Shown: positions 31,781 to 43,047 of the stretch, one piece after another
Position numbering within the stretch: position 1 is the stretch's first letter
How the letters are laid out: each line of letters begins with the position of its first letter
NCBI GenBank assembly: GCA_947561395.2
Contig: OX387187.1
Span: 33,275,829 to 33,339,828, forward strand
Length of the DNA stretch: 64,000 nt
Source: Buxus sempervirens
Taxonomy: Eukaryota > Streptophyta > Magnoliopsida > Buxales > Buxaceae
Reading direction: 5' to 3'
Program-made: the position numbers and the translations under genes
The notes under the pieces: model-generated
What the model saw: the letters and a program-made list of their open reading frames with translations, nothing else
Database searches by the model: none
What the model was told of the DNA's origin: nothing

Positions 31781-32960
31781 TGGAATATTCTAGGGCTTCC
31801 AAGGGTCCCAAAAATTTTTTTTTTATTTGATTGATAAAAATAACCAACCAAGGTTTTCATGGAATATTCTAGGGCTTCCAAGGGTCCCAATTTTTGATTT
31901 GATTTGATTGGTAAAAAGGAGACCAATCAAGGGTTTATGGAATATTCTAGGGCTTCCAGAGGTCCCACTTTTTTTTTGACTTGATTGGTAAAAAGGAGAC
32001 CAATCAAGGTTTTTTTTTTTTTTTTGGGAATATTTTAGGGCTTCCAAGGGTCCCAATTTTTGATTTGATTTGATTGGTAAAAAGGAGACCAATCAAGGGT
32101 TCATGGAATATTCTAGGGCTTCCAGAGGTCCCACTTTTTTTGACCTGATTGGTAAAAAGGAGACCAATCAAGGGTTTTTTATAGAATATTCTAGGGCTTC
32201 CAAGGGTCCCAATTTTTTTGACTCGATTGGTAAAAAGGAGACCAATCAAGGGTTTTTTATGGAATATTCTAGGGCTTCCAAGGGTCCCAATTTTTGATTT
32301 GATTTGATTGGTAAAAAGGAGACCAATCAAGGGTTCATGGAATATTCTAGGGCTTCCAGAGGTCCCATTTTTTTTTGACTTGATTGGTAAAAAGGAGACC
32401 AATCAAGGGTTTTTTTTTATGGAATATTCTAGGGCTTCCAAGGGTCCCAATTTTTGATTTGATTTGATTGGTAAAAAGGAGACCAATCAAGGGTTCATGG
32501 AATATTCTAGGGCTTCCAGAGGTCCCATTTTTTTTGACTTGATTGGTAAAAAGGAGACCAATCAAGGGTTTTTTTTATGGAATATTCTAGGGCTTCCAAG
32601 GGTCCCAATTTTTGATTTGACTTGATTGGTAAAAAGGAGACCAATCAAGGGTTCATGGAATATTCTAGGGCTTCCAGAGGTCCCACTTTTTTTTGACTTG
32701 ATTGGTAAAAAGGAGACCAATCAAGGGTTTTTTATGGAATATTCTAGGGCTTCCAAGGGTCCCAATTTTTTTTGGACTTGATTGGTAAAAAGAAGACCAA
32801 TCAAGGGTTCATGGAATATTCTAGGGCTTCCAGGGGTCCCAATTTTGACTTGATTGGTAAAAAGGAGACCAATCAAGGGTTCATGGAATATTCTAGGGCT
32901 TCCAGAGGTCCCACTTTTTTTGACTTGATTGGTAAAAAGGAGACCAATCAAGGGTTTTTT
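31781..32960 (-). repeat. 15-copy tandem array of a ~79-bp hairpin unit in the Tat leader
   Basis: TAGGGCTTCC recurs at spacings of 72-89 bp, 15 times. Each unit contains GGAATATTCTAGGGCTTCC, GGTCCCA and the perfect nine-base inverted repeat TTGATTGGT / ACCAATCAA around AAAAAGGAG. Two unit types alternate over much of the array (GGGCTTCCAAGGGTCCCAA with a TTTGATTTGATT spacer; GGGCTTCCAGAGGTCCCAC without it), so the array grew partly by dimers. Long frames through it are by-products of the period, not genes. Confidence 0.9.
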
Positions 32961-34904
32961 TTTATTTATTTTTTTCAAATTTGCTGAATTTTCTCAGTTT
33001 TCAAGTTCCAAAGTTTAACTGACACATGTTTGAGTTGAGTTGGTGTCAAAAAATATGACACCTTGGTTTTCTCTTTGATTTTCAAACTTAGGTTAAATCC
33101 TGAAAGAATATTTTATTTTATTCTTTTTGTTTTTTTTTTCTTTGATTTTGTATTTTTGGGAACATTTCTTATGTTCTTTTCGGGGTGCCTAAGGATTATC
33201 CACAGTGTTTTAGGCATTTTATTCTGAAAATTTGGGCTGAAAAGCCAATTTGTGCATTTTTTGAACGTATCCGGTATAATATACCGGATAAGAATATGCC
33301 TTATTGTATCCGGTCACCCTAACCGGATATCCGCATATGTCTTTGTATCCGGAAATATGTACCGGATATGATTAGAGCTGTTATTAACCGGCCTGAGTTG
33401 CCGGTTATTGCCGAAATGGCCCTTTTTGACTCATTTTTTTCACCAGATTTGATTTTTTTTCATTCCCAATTGATGTTCACCTTAATTTGACCTTCAAAAC
33501 TTGCCCCAAATTGGGCTTGGACATTATATTTGCAAAATCCCCAAATTCATGAAAAGAACATGGTTTTACCTTGCCACCTTGTATTACCTTCATTTAATAT
33601 GGTATTCACATTATACCTTGGCCTGTAAAACATGCAAACGGCCTTCCCACATTTACACCCAATTCCCCAAACGCAATTGTGTGCTTTTAGCTGAAAACGT
33701 GTTTCTTCACCTTCAAGCGTATGGTTTTTGGGTTTTGGCTTAATTGTCAACTTAGAACTCAAGTCTAATGATGCCCGGAATCGAATCACAGATCCCATTG
33801 TCATCACATCATTGACCCAAATTCTAAGGTAAATGTTTTCACTTTCGCTTTCCAAAGTCACGACCTCGGTGCGCCAAGCTACACACATTCATGGTTCAAC
33901 TTCCTAATAGGTAAAGGGTAGGCTGTGCAAATTGTTTCAAGTGCTCAAGTGCAATTTTAAAATTGTGGTAACATTCACAACGTCCCAGCCCCTTGCCACT
34001 CTTTTTCGTAGCCATGCATTCAATTTAAGCCAAGGCACATATGACAAAATAATGAAGCTAATTACAAGCAAGCAAGCACCAAATATGCACAAAAATATTA
34101 CATGCCCAAAAAGTGGTATGCAAAACATGTTATTTGTACAAACAACAACTAAACCATGGAAGCATGCTTGACCCAAAAGCATTCCCTAAAATTCCAGATT
34201 TTCATGCCTTTTTCATGCTCAAAGTGTACCATTTACCCCAAATTGAAGCCTAAAATTTTAGCACTACTTAACATGGTTCAAAAGTGTTTCAAAGAGGTAA
34301 AACATGCTTGAAATCCCCCAAATATACACTGAAATTCCCAGAATTTTAATGCTCAAAAGTGCTTCCCTTATACCCCAAATTAATGCCTAAAAATTTAGCA
34401 ACTACTTGACATGGTACAAAAGTGTTTTCATGAGGTAAAACATGCTTGAAAACCATCCTAATGGCTACTGTATTTACAGATTTTTGCTCATTGTTGTCAT
34501 GCTCAAATCATGTCATCATATACCCCCAAAATCCCAAGCATGGCATAACAAAAATTTTTAAGCACAAAAAGTATGCTTCATGGGAATCATGTTTGAATAC
34601 CCAAAAATTCTGAACCCCTAGATTTCATGCTATTAATTCTCATATTCAAACCATGGTATTCAAAATTCAAATTAGAGCATGTTATCACCAAATACAACCA
34701 AATCATGCTTCAAGATAGGCTTTTCCTAAATCAACCTTTAGGCAACATCAAGCAAAACATACATGACTTTATTCATATAAAATTCAAAAGCATCCCAATC
34801 TGATTTGAAATACAAGAATATAAACAAATGAATTAAACAAAGTAGCAAGCATTCAAAAATAAGTAAAAAGCATGAATATACACAAAAATGCTTAAATCCA
34901 CAAG
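32961..34904 (-). other. Tat 5' leader between primer site and repeat array
   Basis: AT-rich, no gene. 33267-33412 repeats the TATCCGG/CCGGATA palindromes. 34218-34335 and the following 115 bp are near duplicates (TACCCCAAATT..AAGCCTAAAA ... AGGTAAAACATGCTTGAAA). Confidence 0.7.
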
Positions 34905-34922
34905 TCCCCAGCAGAGTCGCCA
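34905..34922 (-). promoter_or_regulatory. primer-binding site of the Tat element (tRNA-Arg type)
   Basis: Minus strand TGGCGACTCTGCTGGGGA, two bases after the 5' LTR; the known primer site of Tat/Ogre elements. Confidence 0.85.
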
Positions 34923-34924
34923 GT

Positions 34925-37202
34925 TGTGAGACATGGGAAAAAATCACCGGAGTGATCATCCCTCCGTCAACACACGGGCTCAACGCAAAATTGGGAGAGT
35001 CGCCACCATTCATGATTTTGGGGTGAGAATGGACACCAAAGATTTCAAAAATGAGCAAAAATAGCCAAAAGACAAATTCTAGGATAAAAATAATCCTACT
35101 TGAAAATCAAATCCAGAGATGGGTAAGGGGATTAGATTATGAACGGGGGAAGGTGTTAGGCACCCCCATTCATCCACACGAAGTGGTTGCCAAGTGTATG
35201 TTCATGCTAAAAAGAAAATAAGAAGCTTGCTAAAATCATAGAAAAACCTTGAAAAAGGAACAATGTATGATATTTTCACATGAAGATCTAAATGGGTTTT
35301 AGATCTTCTCTCATGTCAATATCATTTCTGGAACATTAGAGAGGTGGAAATCAAAGCACAAGTTGATCAAAACCAAGTTAAATCAAATCCGGGAAGTTTG
35401 GTAAAAAGTATGCCATTTGTCTTGAAATCATTCAAATATCATTTTAAATTGAACCAAACCAAATCCATTTGAAAGATTAGGGTAAATGAGAGTCTCATGC
35501 AAAATTTCACTTCATTCGGATAAAAAACCTAGGAGTTATGCTCCTTTGAAGTTGCTGCTGGGGATTTTTAAAAGTGGTAAGTGGGCAACTTTGGAAAATT
35601 GTCTAGAAAACTCCACTACATAGAAATCCGTGAAATTTAGTGTGATTGAAGTCTGTATGGCCATCTTTCCAGAGAAACTAGCCTCATACAAAAATCCCTT
35701 CGGATGTGCCTTGGGTGGTCTCCCGAACAGGCCCCGAAGATCACAGATTTACCTAGAAAAATGCAAATGAGCAGTTCTGAGTAAATCGGCTACCAATAAT
35801 TCAAATGGAATCCAAAAATTATGAAACCAACTGGATTTGAAAATAGACCCATAAAGGAGTACTCAGAAATAAAAATCACTCGAATCGGACTTAAAACGAA
35901 CACATGGCGGTCCGTCGAAGTGACAAGTTCTGTACTTGAACCTGAACTGTCCACTTAACTTCGACAGAGAGGTGTCAAAAATCCGCTAGATGGAAATTCA
36001 TGAAATTTGGTGGACATAAACTAGACAGCCTCCCCTTTCCCATGGTTCTGGAATCGTCCCAAAATTCATCCGGATGATGAAGTTACGGACGTCCGAAGTA
36101 AGGGTACAGGTGCTGTCAAGTTAAGCCACTTTTGAAGAAAACCAAATCCGAAAATTGACAAAAAGTGTGTGATTCGTGTGAGATGAATCCAAAACCTTTG
36201 AAAAACATTTAAAAACACTCCAGAATTTGATTGAGGCCATTTATTTGAGATTTATCACAATAAATGCAATAAATCCCCAAATGTGAGCCTATTCACCAAA
36301 AAGGTGTAATATGTGTGCAAAAGTGAAAAACCAAGCAAGATCAATACAACATGCATATGGATTCAACAAAATAGGTTCTAGCATAGCCTAGGGTTCCGTT
36401 CCATTATCGTTTCCCTTTGTTCTCTTTAAGATAATCAAGGGTACTTTGAATATGGAACGGTTTACAATCAATCAAAAAGGCCTTATGCTACATAGGTTCT
36501 AGCACTAGGGTCAATCCCCAGTCTCGTTTCTTCTAGATCCGCCTTCACGTTTTACGGCTAGGGGAGTCTTGAGATACTTTGAGCCGGGGAAGGATTTCCA
36601 CACATACAAACAAGGCTTTACACTACAGAAAGGTAGAAGAAGAGATCTAGATCTAGGAATGTAAAGACAAAAAAATAAAAAGAAAAGTTGAGGCTTACCT
36701 GAGTTCTGGAGACGATTCCACAGCGGTTTTCTTCTTCTCTTGGAGTTCTTCTTTGCGAGAATTCAAAACAAGAGTTGTGTGCCATTTGCTTAAGGAGGAG
36801 GCTCCTATTTATAGGCAAAGGCTAAGGTCATTGGTAGACACAAATTAATGTCTAGAACCCCTCCAACCTAAACCCTAAGGTTATTTCCGCGATTTCCCCT
36901 CATTTAATGAGGGACATGATGGTAAAAGTGAAAAGCTCTCGGAAAACCCTAATTTTGAGCAAACTTAAGGTATCCGGTATATCAGGCCGGATAACAAAGG
37001 GCCTTAAGGTATCCGGTACATGGTACCGGATACACTAAGGCTCACATGTATCCGGTATGAGTATCCGGATACGAGAAGGAGTACTTGTATCCGGATTGAG
37101 TATCCGGATACAGGTAAAAGATTAATTTTCTTCAAATTCTGTGCTGGCTTTCCAGGAGATAATGATTTTTGATGATTGTTTGTGCAATTTGGGGTGTCTA
37201 CA
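34925..37202 (-). repeat. 5' LTR of the Tat element
   Basis: 2,278 bp, about 13 differences from the 3' LTR. Minus-strand TATA box CTATAAATAG at 36805-36814; stem-loops at 35139-35186; palindrome cluster near 36970-37112. The right end GTGTCTACA is followed by the CACGT target repeat. Confidence 0.93.
35139..35186 (-). other. conserved LTR double stem-loop (Tat 5' LTR)
   Basis: Same bases as the 3' LTR copy at 17269-17316. This copy would be in the transcribed U5 leader of the genomic RNA, about 200 nt before the primer site. Confidence 0.7.
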
Positions 37203-39291
37203 CACGTCCTACAGACCTAGAATGAAGTTTAAAAGATGTTTATAAGCTATAAGTATCAGTAGTATTATTTCTAGCAATATCCATACCCTTTGACCCTTTT
37301 ATAAACAATCCTTTCATTGAAACCTTCAATTTATTGGATAATCTTTCCCATTTAATTTTATAATTTTTATACCTTAATTAGGTCCTTATAAAGATGCTAA
37401 CATGCTTAACTAATCAGAAAATTTATTGGATAATTATTCCTATTACAAAATTCCCAAAATCTGCAAATTTTACATAGAGCGCCTACCTCTACAGGGCTAG
37501 GCGATCCTACGCGCTTGTGAAATTTTTAACAGAAATTTCCATATTTACAAAGTTCGGATTTTTATGCTTTTGCTATATGTTTCTTTGGACTAAATTTATT
37601 TACTAACATTCTAAAACATACCTAAAGCCTTTTAGATTAATTCTTCTTAATTAAATACCATCCTATAATTAATTTTATGATTAAATCAAGTTTTCTTCTT
37701 TATTTCAACAAATCCTTCAAGAATACCAATCAATAACATATAACCAATTTGATTCAATGTAAATACTGTTCCGAATAATCCGTTCAATCAATATTAAATC
37801 ACAGAAAATGAAATCATGCAATTCCTCACGTTTTCCAAGGGTTACTACTTGCCTTATACGCTAAAATCCTTCTTCCATTGAAGCTTCTAATTCTGGACCT
37901 TACTTTTGCTCCCAAACGCACTAAGCTAGACTCTTCCAATTCAAATATCCACCGTACACAATGTAGTTCCATCAGTGATGAACAAAACCTCCAAATTTGA
38001 AGGCGATCTACCGTACGGATCTTCCCCGATCATGTTTTGATGATGGTTGGTCAGACACCTCCATTAGCCACCTTCTTCCTTTCTCTCCCTCTTTTCTCTC
38101 AATAATACACCCACGAAAATTCTCTCTTGTCTAACCTTAGTTTCCTATTTATACTAGGCTTTAGAAGTCCTAAACCAACCCTAATTGGCTAATTTAATTT
38201 GGGTTGATCCAACCATGGTCTAGTTAAAGTCTAATCCTTCTAATTTAATTCCTACTTTTTCTCCACCTTCTATTTTTCTGCTTAAACAATACTAATTAAG
38301 ATTCTTATTATCTAAACTCCTATTTATAACCTATTTTCGTGCAAAATATTTAATTAAACATTACCTAAAACCTTATTTTCTCCAAATTAAGACGTGAAAT
38401 CTCCTAATTACCCTTTTTCCCACTTTTAGGCTTTTATTAATTTCTTTTAATTTCTAACTTGTCAAAATAATTTGTTTTCTTCTATTTTCTAATTCTAATT
38501 ATTATTTGATGATCTATTTACTAATTACTTTTTTTCTGAAAATTACCAAAATACCCTTTTTATTCTTTTAGGCTAATTTAAAATTATTTCGAATTACTTA
38601 CCCTCTAAATCTTCACTTAACTTATATTTTCTTTTATTTATTATTTATTTATTTATTAGGTGAAAATTCGGGGTTTTACAAGGCTTGGGGCCCGTAGTCC
38701 AAATTTGGGCTTGAAAGCCCAGTTCCTTGAGGCCTAGGGTTTGCACCCTTCCTTGGTTCGGTTAATGGGCTTTGGCGAGCCCAATAGGCCCTAGCCTTGG
38801 GTCTCGGCCAAACCATGCTACTTATTACACATCATGCCACACAAAAATGGGTTTGGGATGGGCCACATTGGGCTTGGCCCACTTGGTTCAGTTAACTGCT
38901 TTAAGTTGCTTAATTACATACACCAAGGGTTATTGAGCTTGGTGGGCCCCGTTGGAAGGCCCACTGATGTACCGAGTTGACCGGCGGCCCATGTCCCATG
39001 TCGGGTCTCCGGGGACTCGGAAACCCTACTGGTTCATCAGGTTTAGTTGAAAATACCATTCAAACATAGCAAAGATCACAAAATACAAAATTGGCATTTC
39101 TGCCATGAAGCCGACCTTTAGGGTCGGCTACACACAAGTCCAAAGTGATCCGACCTGAGTTGTCGGATCACTTTAAGACTGCATTATTTCGAGCTTATGC
39201 AATTGGGGTACTTCTGTGGGTTCCCTAGGGGGCTTCTACAAGTCATGTGGGCCCTTGGGCAGGCCCACATTGGTTCAGGTATGGGGGAGAG

Positions 39292-41118
39292 TGTGAGACA
39301 TGGGAAAAAATCAATCTAATGATTTCCTCAATCATCACACGGGATTAAATAAAACAAAGAGTCGCCACCATTCAATTTAGGTGTGAATGGACACCAAAAT
39401 ATCAAATAAGCACAAAAGGCAATTTTTAGGGCAAAATATCCCTCATAAAAAAAAAACCAGAGATGGGTAAGGGGATTAAGTTATGAACAGGGGAAGGTGT
39501 TAGGCACCCCTATTCATCCACACAAGGTGGTTGCCAGGTATTGTTCATGTTTAAAGTAAAGGAAAAAGCTTGCTATAAAAACCACACAAAATCACAAAAA
39601 AAAAGACAAAATATATGGTTTTTTTCATATGAATAGTCTGATTGATCCAGAACTATCAAACATGATCATACCATTCCTAGGGTTTCATGATCAAAATAAA
39701 ATTGAGATGAAATCAAATAAAATCAATTTAAAGTGAAAAATCCAAAAATCTGGCTTCAAGCTAAATTCTAGAAATCTAGAAAAATAGGATTTTTATAAAA
39801 TATTTCAAAATTGAACTTGAACAGTCCAGGATATAGATAAAGCCCAAATTTCACATTAAATCTGAAAATCAAAACCAAAAATACCCACGTTGATGAAGAA
39901 CATCAAAAGGGGAGAATTGAGACCGTAGGGTCTTCTCTCAATAATGAAAAACAATGTAAAAACCACATCATGAAACCCTAGAATTTACTTTCAGGCTTCT
40001 GGATTCAGATCTACCATATTGATCATGATAAATCCAAGATCCTAGCCTAAAACCACAAAAATCACGAAAACAGTGCTGTAGGTGCAAAAGTGGCAAAAAT
40101 CCAAATTTTATCAAAAATAGGGGATCTCATGCTATAAACATCATAGATTCATGTTATTCATTCAGATTCATCCTAAAAACAATTAAACATGATCAGGATA
40201 TTCAAAACAGCCACATCTCACAAATTAGAGCACATGGGGGTCTACCCTACGGATCCACCTGTTCCCCTTTCCCCTAGTTCTCTCTTCACGTTTTACGGCT
40301 AGAGAAACTCTTGAGGTACTTAGAGATAGGTTTGGGTACACAAACACAATCACAGGCTTTATTCTAGAAAAAAAAGAAAAACAGATATGGGGTTCTATTC
40401 TAGGGATCCACCTGTTCCCCTTTCCCCTAGTTCTCTCTTCACGTTTTACGGCTAGAGAGACCCTTGAGGTACTTAGAGACAAGTTTAGGAATACAAAAAC
40501 AGATATGGCCTTATTCTACAGCAATAGAGATGATCCTATTACTTCTAGAATTGAAGACAGAAAATAAAAAGGGATAGGGGACTTACCTGGATTGAGCAGG
40601 CAGAGCAGCAGGAGTTCCTTTCTCTTCTCTTGGAGCTTCTTAGAATTCCTTGGACTCAAAATTTCGTGGCCTTTTGCTAGAGGAGAGACCCTCTATTTAT
40701 AAGCAGAGCTAGGGGTATGGTTGGTCCAAAGGTTTGGCAAGATAGAGTTTCAGATTGAGTTAAACACAAGGATAATGCTAATCCTTGGCCAACAAGGATA
40801 AATGAGATAATTCGAACAGATAAATAAGAGAATTCGCTTACCCAAGAGAGATATTTGGGTACAGATAAGGCTCAAAAATAAAAAACGTAAAATTCGCACA
40901 AAGACCCCCGTGCCCGTATATATATTACGGTCGCGCCCTGCCCGTATTATTAATACGGGCACGCCATGACCATATATCAACTGCAGGTATGACCAGTCCG
41001 TAAACAAAATACGGTCATAACCAGTTTGGCCAGATTTTACACTTTTTTGACCTGTTTCAAATCCCAATTAATATTTTCAATTATTTTCTCATTTTTAGTG
41101 CAATTTGGGGTGTCTACA
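39292..41118 (-). mobile_element. 1.8-kb Tat solo LTR (family A2, copy 1)
   Basis: TG...CA ends (TGTGAGACATGGG ... GGGTGTCTACA), target duplication GAGAG (39287-39291 and 41119-41123). Minus-strand TATA at 40694-40702. Internal tandem duplication of about 150 bp around GATCCACCTGTTCC and TTCACGTTTTACGGCTAGAG (40230-40480). GC-rich palindromes (CCCGTATTATTAATACGGG) at 40901-41020. It sits in the family-B LTR. Confidence 0.9.
39483..39517 (-). other. conserved LTR stem-loop (A2 copy 1)
   Basis: ATGAACAGGGG (39483-39493) with CCCCTATTCAT (39507-39517); loop AAGGTGTTAGGCA. Relative to the 20-kb element one G-C pair has become A-T on both arms. CCAC/GTGG hairpin follows. Confidence 0.7.
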
Positions 41119-41247
41119 GAGAGGCCTCCACTTTGGTTTTCTTTTGGAATTTCCTAGCAAAGGCAAAGGGGAAAGGGGGGCAAGGAGCTGCTGCCCCCTC
41201 ACTTCTTCTCAGCAATATGCAACAGTTAGGCAGGGGCCTTGGCACCC

Positions 41248-43047
41248 TATAGACACCCCAAATTGTACTAAAAAAATGAGAAAATAATTGAAAATATTAA
41301 TTGGGATTTGAAATAGGTCAAAAATGCACAAAATTTAATCATTTAAGCAGTGCCCGTATTGTATATGCGGACTAGTCGCGCCCGAATTTTGTACACGGAC
41401 ATGCAATGCCGGTAATAAGAATGCGGACATGACTTGCCCGCAATGTATATACGGGGTACAAGAGATTTGTGCGAATTTTATCCTTGCTCGATTTCTGAGC
41501 CTTATCTGCATCCAAATATCTTTCTAGGTGAGCGAATTTGTCTATTTATTTATTCGAATTATCCTTGTTGGCCATGGATGGGCATTATCCTTATTTTCAA
41601 TCCAATCTGGTGGGATCATGGTATATCCCTCGGGACCAACCATGCCCCTGGGTTTGCGTATAAATAGAGGTGAGATCCTTAAGCAAAGGGCCACGAAATT
41701 TGAAGTCTAAGGAGCTCCAAGTGAAGAGAGGAATCCTTGCTGCTTTGCTTGCTCAATCCAGGTAAGTCCTTTTTCCCTTTTATTTTCTGTCTTCAACTGT
41801 AGAAATAATAGGATCTTCTCCATTGCTATAGAATAAGGCTTAGTTTATACTTGTATACATAAACCTGCCTCCAAGTACCTCAAGAATCCTCTCTAGCCGT
41901 AAAACGTGAAGAGAGAGCTAGGGGAAAGGGGGACAGGTGGATCCCTAGAATAGAACCCCATAATTTGTTTTTCTCTTTTTTGATAGAATAAGGCCTTTGA
42001 TTGTGTTTGTGTCCCCAAACCTGCCTTTAAGTACCTCAAGAATCATCTCTAGCCATAAAACGTGAAGAGAGAGCTAGGGGAAAAGAGAACAGGTGGATCC
42101 GTAGGGTAGACCCCCATGTGCTCTAATCTGTGAGATGTGGCTGCTTTGGATATCTTGCTAATGTTTTAATGATTTTGTGTTGAATCTGAATGAATCATTT
42201 GAATCCATGATGTTTATAGCATGAAATCCTTTTTTTCTCCTAAAATTGAGATTTTCACCACTTTTGCACCTATAGCACTTTTTTCGTGATTTTTGTGATA
42301 TTAGGCTAAGAACTTGGATCTGTCATGATCTATATGATAGATCTGGATTTAGAGGCCTGAAAGTAATTTCTAGGGTTTCATGAGGTGGTTTTTGAGTCCC
42401 TTTTCATTTTTGAGAGAAGACCCTACGGTCTAAGTTCTCCCCTTTTGATGTTTTTCATCAACGTGGGTATTTTTGGTTTTGATTTCTTAATTTAATGTGA
42501 AATTTGGGCTATACTTGTATCCTGGACTGTTCAGGTTCAATTATGCAGTATTTTATAAAAATCATATTTTTTCTAGAATTTAACTTGAAGCCAGATTTTT
42601 GAAGTTTTCAATTTAGATCTGTTTTCTTTATTTTGATTTCTGTCAATCATGAAGCCCAAGTAAATGGCTCTTGTTTTCATAAGAAGGATCCAGAATTAAT
42701 TGGATCATTCACATGGAAAAAAGCCATGTATTCTTTTATTTTTCTTTTACTTTTGTTTTGATTAGCAAGCCTTTTTTCCTTTGAAAAACATGAACAATAC
42801 CTGGCAACCATCTTGTGTGGATGAACATGGGTGCCTAACACCTTCCCCTGTTCATAACCTAATCCCCTTACCCATCTCTGGTTGTTTCTTTTTAATAGGG
42901 TTATTTTTACCCTAAATTTGCCTTTTTGTACTTATTTGATATTTTGGTGTCCATTCACACCTAAACAGAATGGTGGTGACTCTTTGTTTTTAACCAATCC
43001 CGCGTGATGATTAGGAAGTCATTAAATTGATTTTTCCATGTCTCACA
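41248..43047 (+). mobile_element. 1.8-kb Tat solo LTR (family A2, copy 2, opposite orientation)
   Basis: The reverse complement of the same LTR type, from TATAGACACCCC (first G mutated to A) to CATGTCTCACA, target duplication CACCC (41243-41247 and 43048-43052). TATA box TATAAATAG on the plus strand at 41659-41667. Stem-loop at 42821-42855. Only 129 bp separate it from the inverted copy at 39292-41118. Confidence 0.9.
42821..42855 (+). other. conserved LTR stem-loop (A2 copy 2)
   Basis: ATGAACATGGG (42821-42831) with CCCCTGTTCAT (42845-42855), one mismatch; loop TGCCTAACACCTT, which is the complement of the loop seen in the other orientation. Confidence 0.65.

Larger units (their letters stand above)
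17055..37202 (-). mobile_element. 20.1-kb Tat-lineage Ty3/gypsy element (Retand/Ogre-like) with antisense PMD gene
   Basis: LTRs of 2,277 and 2,278 bp, perfect target duplication CACGT (17050-17054 and 37203-37207). Coding is on the minus strand: primer site 34905-34922, repeat array 31781-32960, gag, protease, RT, RNase H, second RNase H, integrase, then on the plus strand a spliced PMD gene, then the 3' LTR at the left. Large size, tRNA-Arg-type primer site, two RNase H domains and an antisense ORF in the 3' region are hallmarks of the Tat lineage. No clear ORF1 lies upstream of gag, which fits Retand better than Ogre. LTRs differ at about 13 positions by eye (roughly 0.6%), so insertion is recent. 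Confidence 0.93.
15589..38680. mobile_element. solo LTR of a TGTAACGCCCCGAA family, split by the 20-kb Tat element
   Basis: Own segments 15589-17054 and 37203-38680, about 2.9 kb. The ends are TG...CA and complementary over about 14 bases (TGTAACGCCCCGAA and TTCGGGGTTTTACA). Target duplication GGGCT (15584-15588) against AGGCT (38681-38685); the family-B relative has AGGCT, so the left copy mutated. Long LTRs starting this way are known from Tekay/Del-type chromoviruses, but with no internal region this is a guess. Apart from the nested Tat element it codes for nothing I can support. Confidence 0.75.

Noticed and set aside
31781-32960. CRISPR-like array (regular repeats with variable spacers)
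   Set aside because: Units are tandem with no unique spacers, and lie in a retrotransposon leader of a plant genome.
31823-32978. Several overlapping open frames on both strands with repeated peptides such as GTLGSPRIF and LIGLLFTNQ
   Set aside because: They follow the ~79-bp tandem array; unit lengths vary in all frames, stretches are T/K-rich and nothing matches a protein family.
40225-40482. Open frame with duplicated STSRVSLAVKREERTRGKG peptide
   Set aside because: It is the internal duplication of the A2 LTR read on one strand; the same occurs in the other two solo LTRs.
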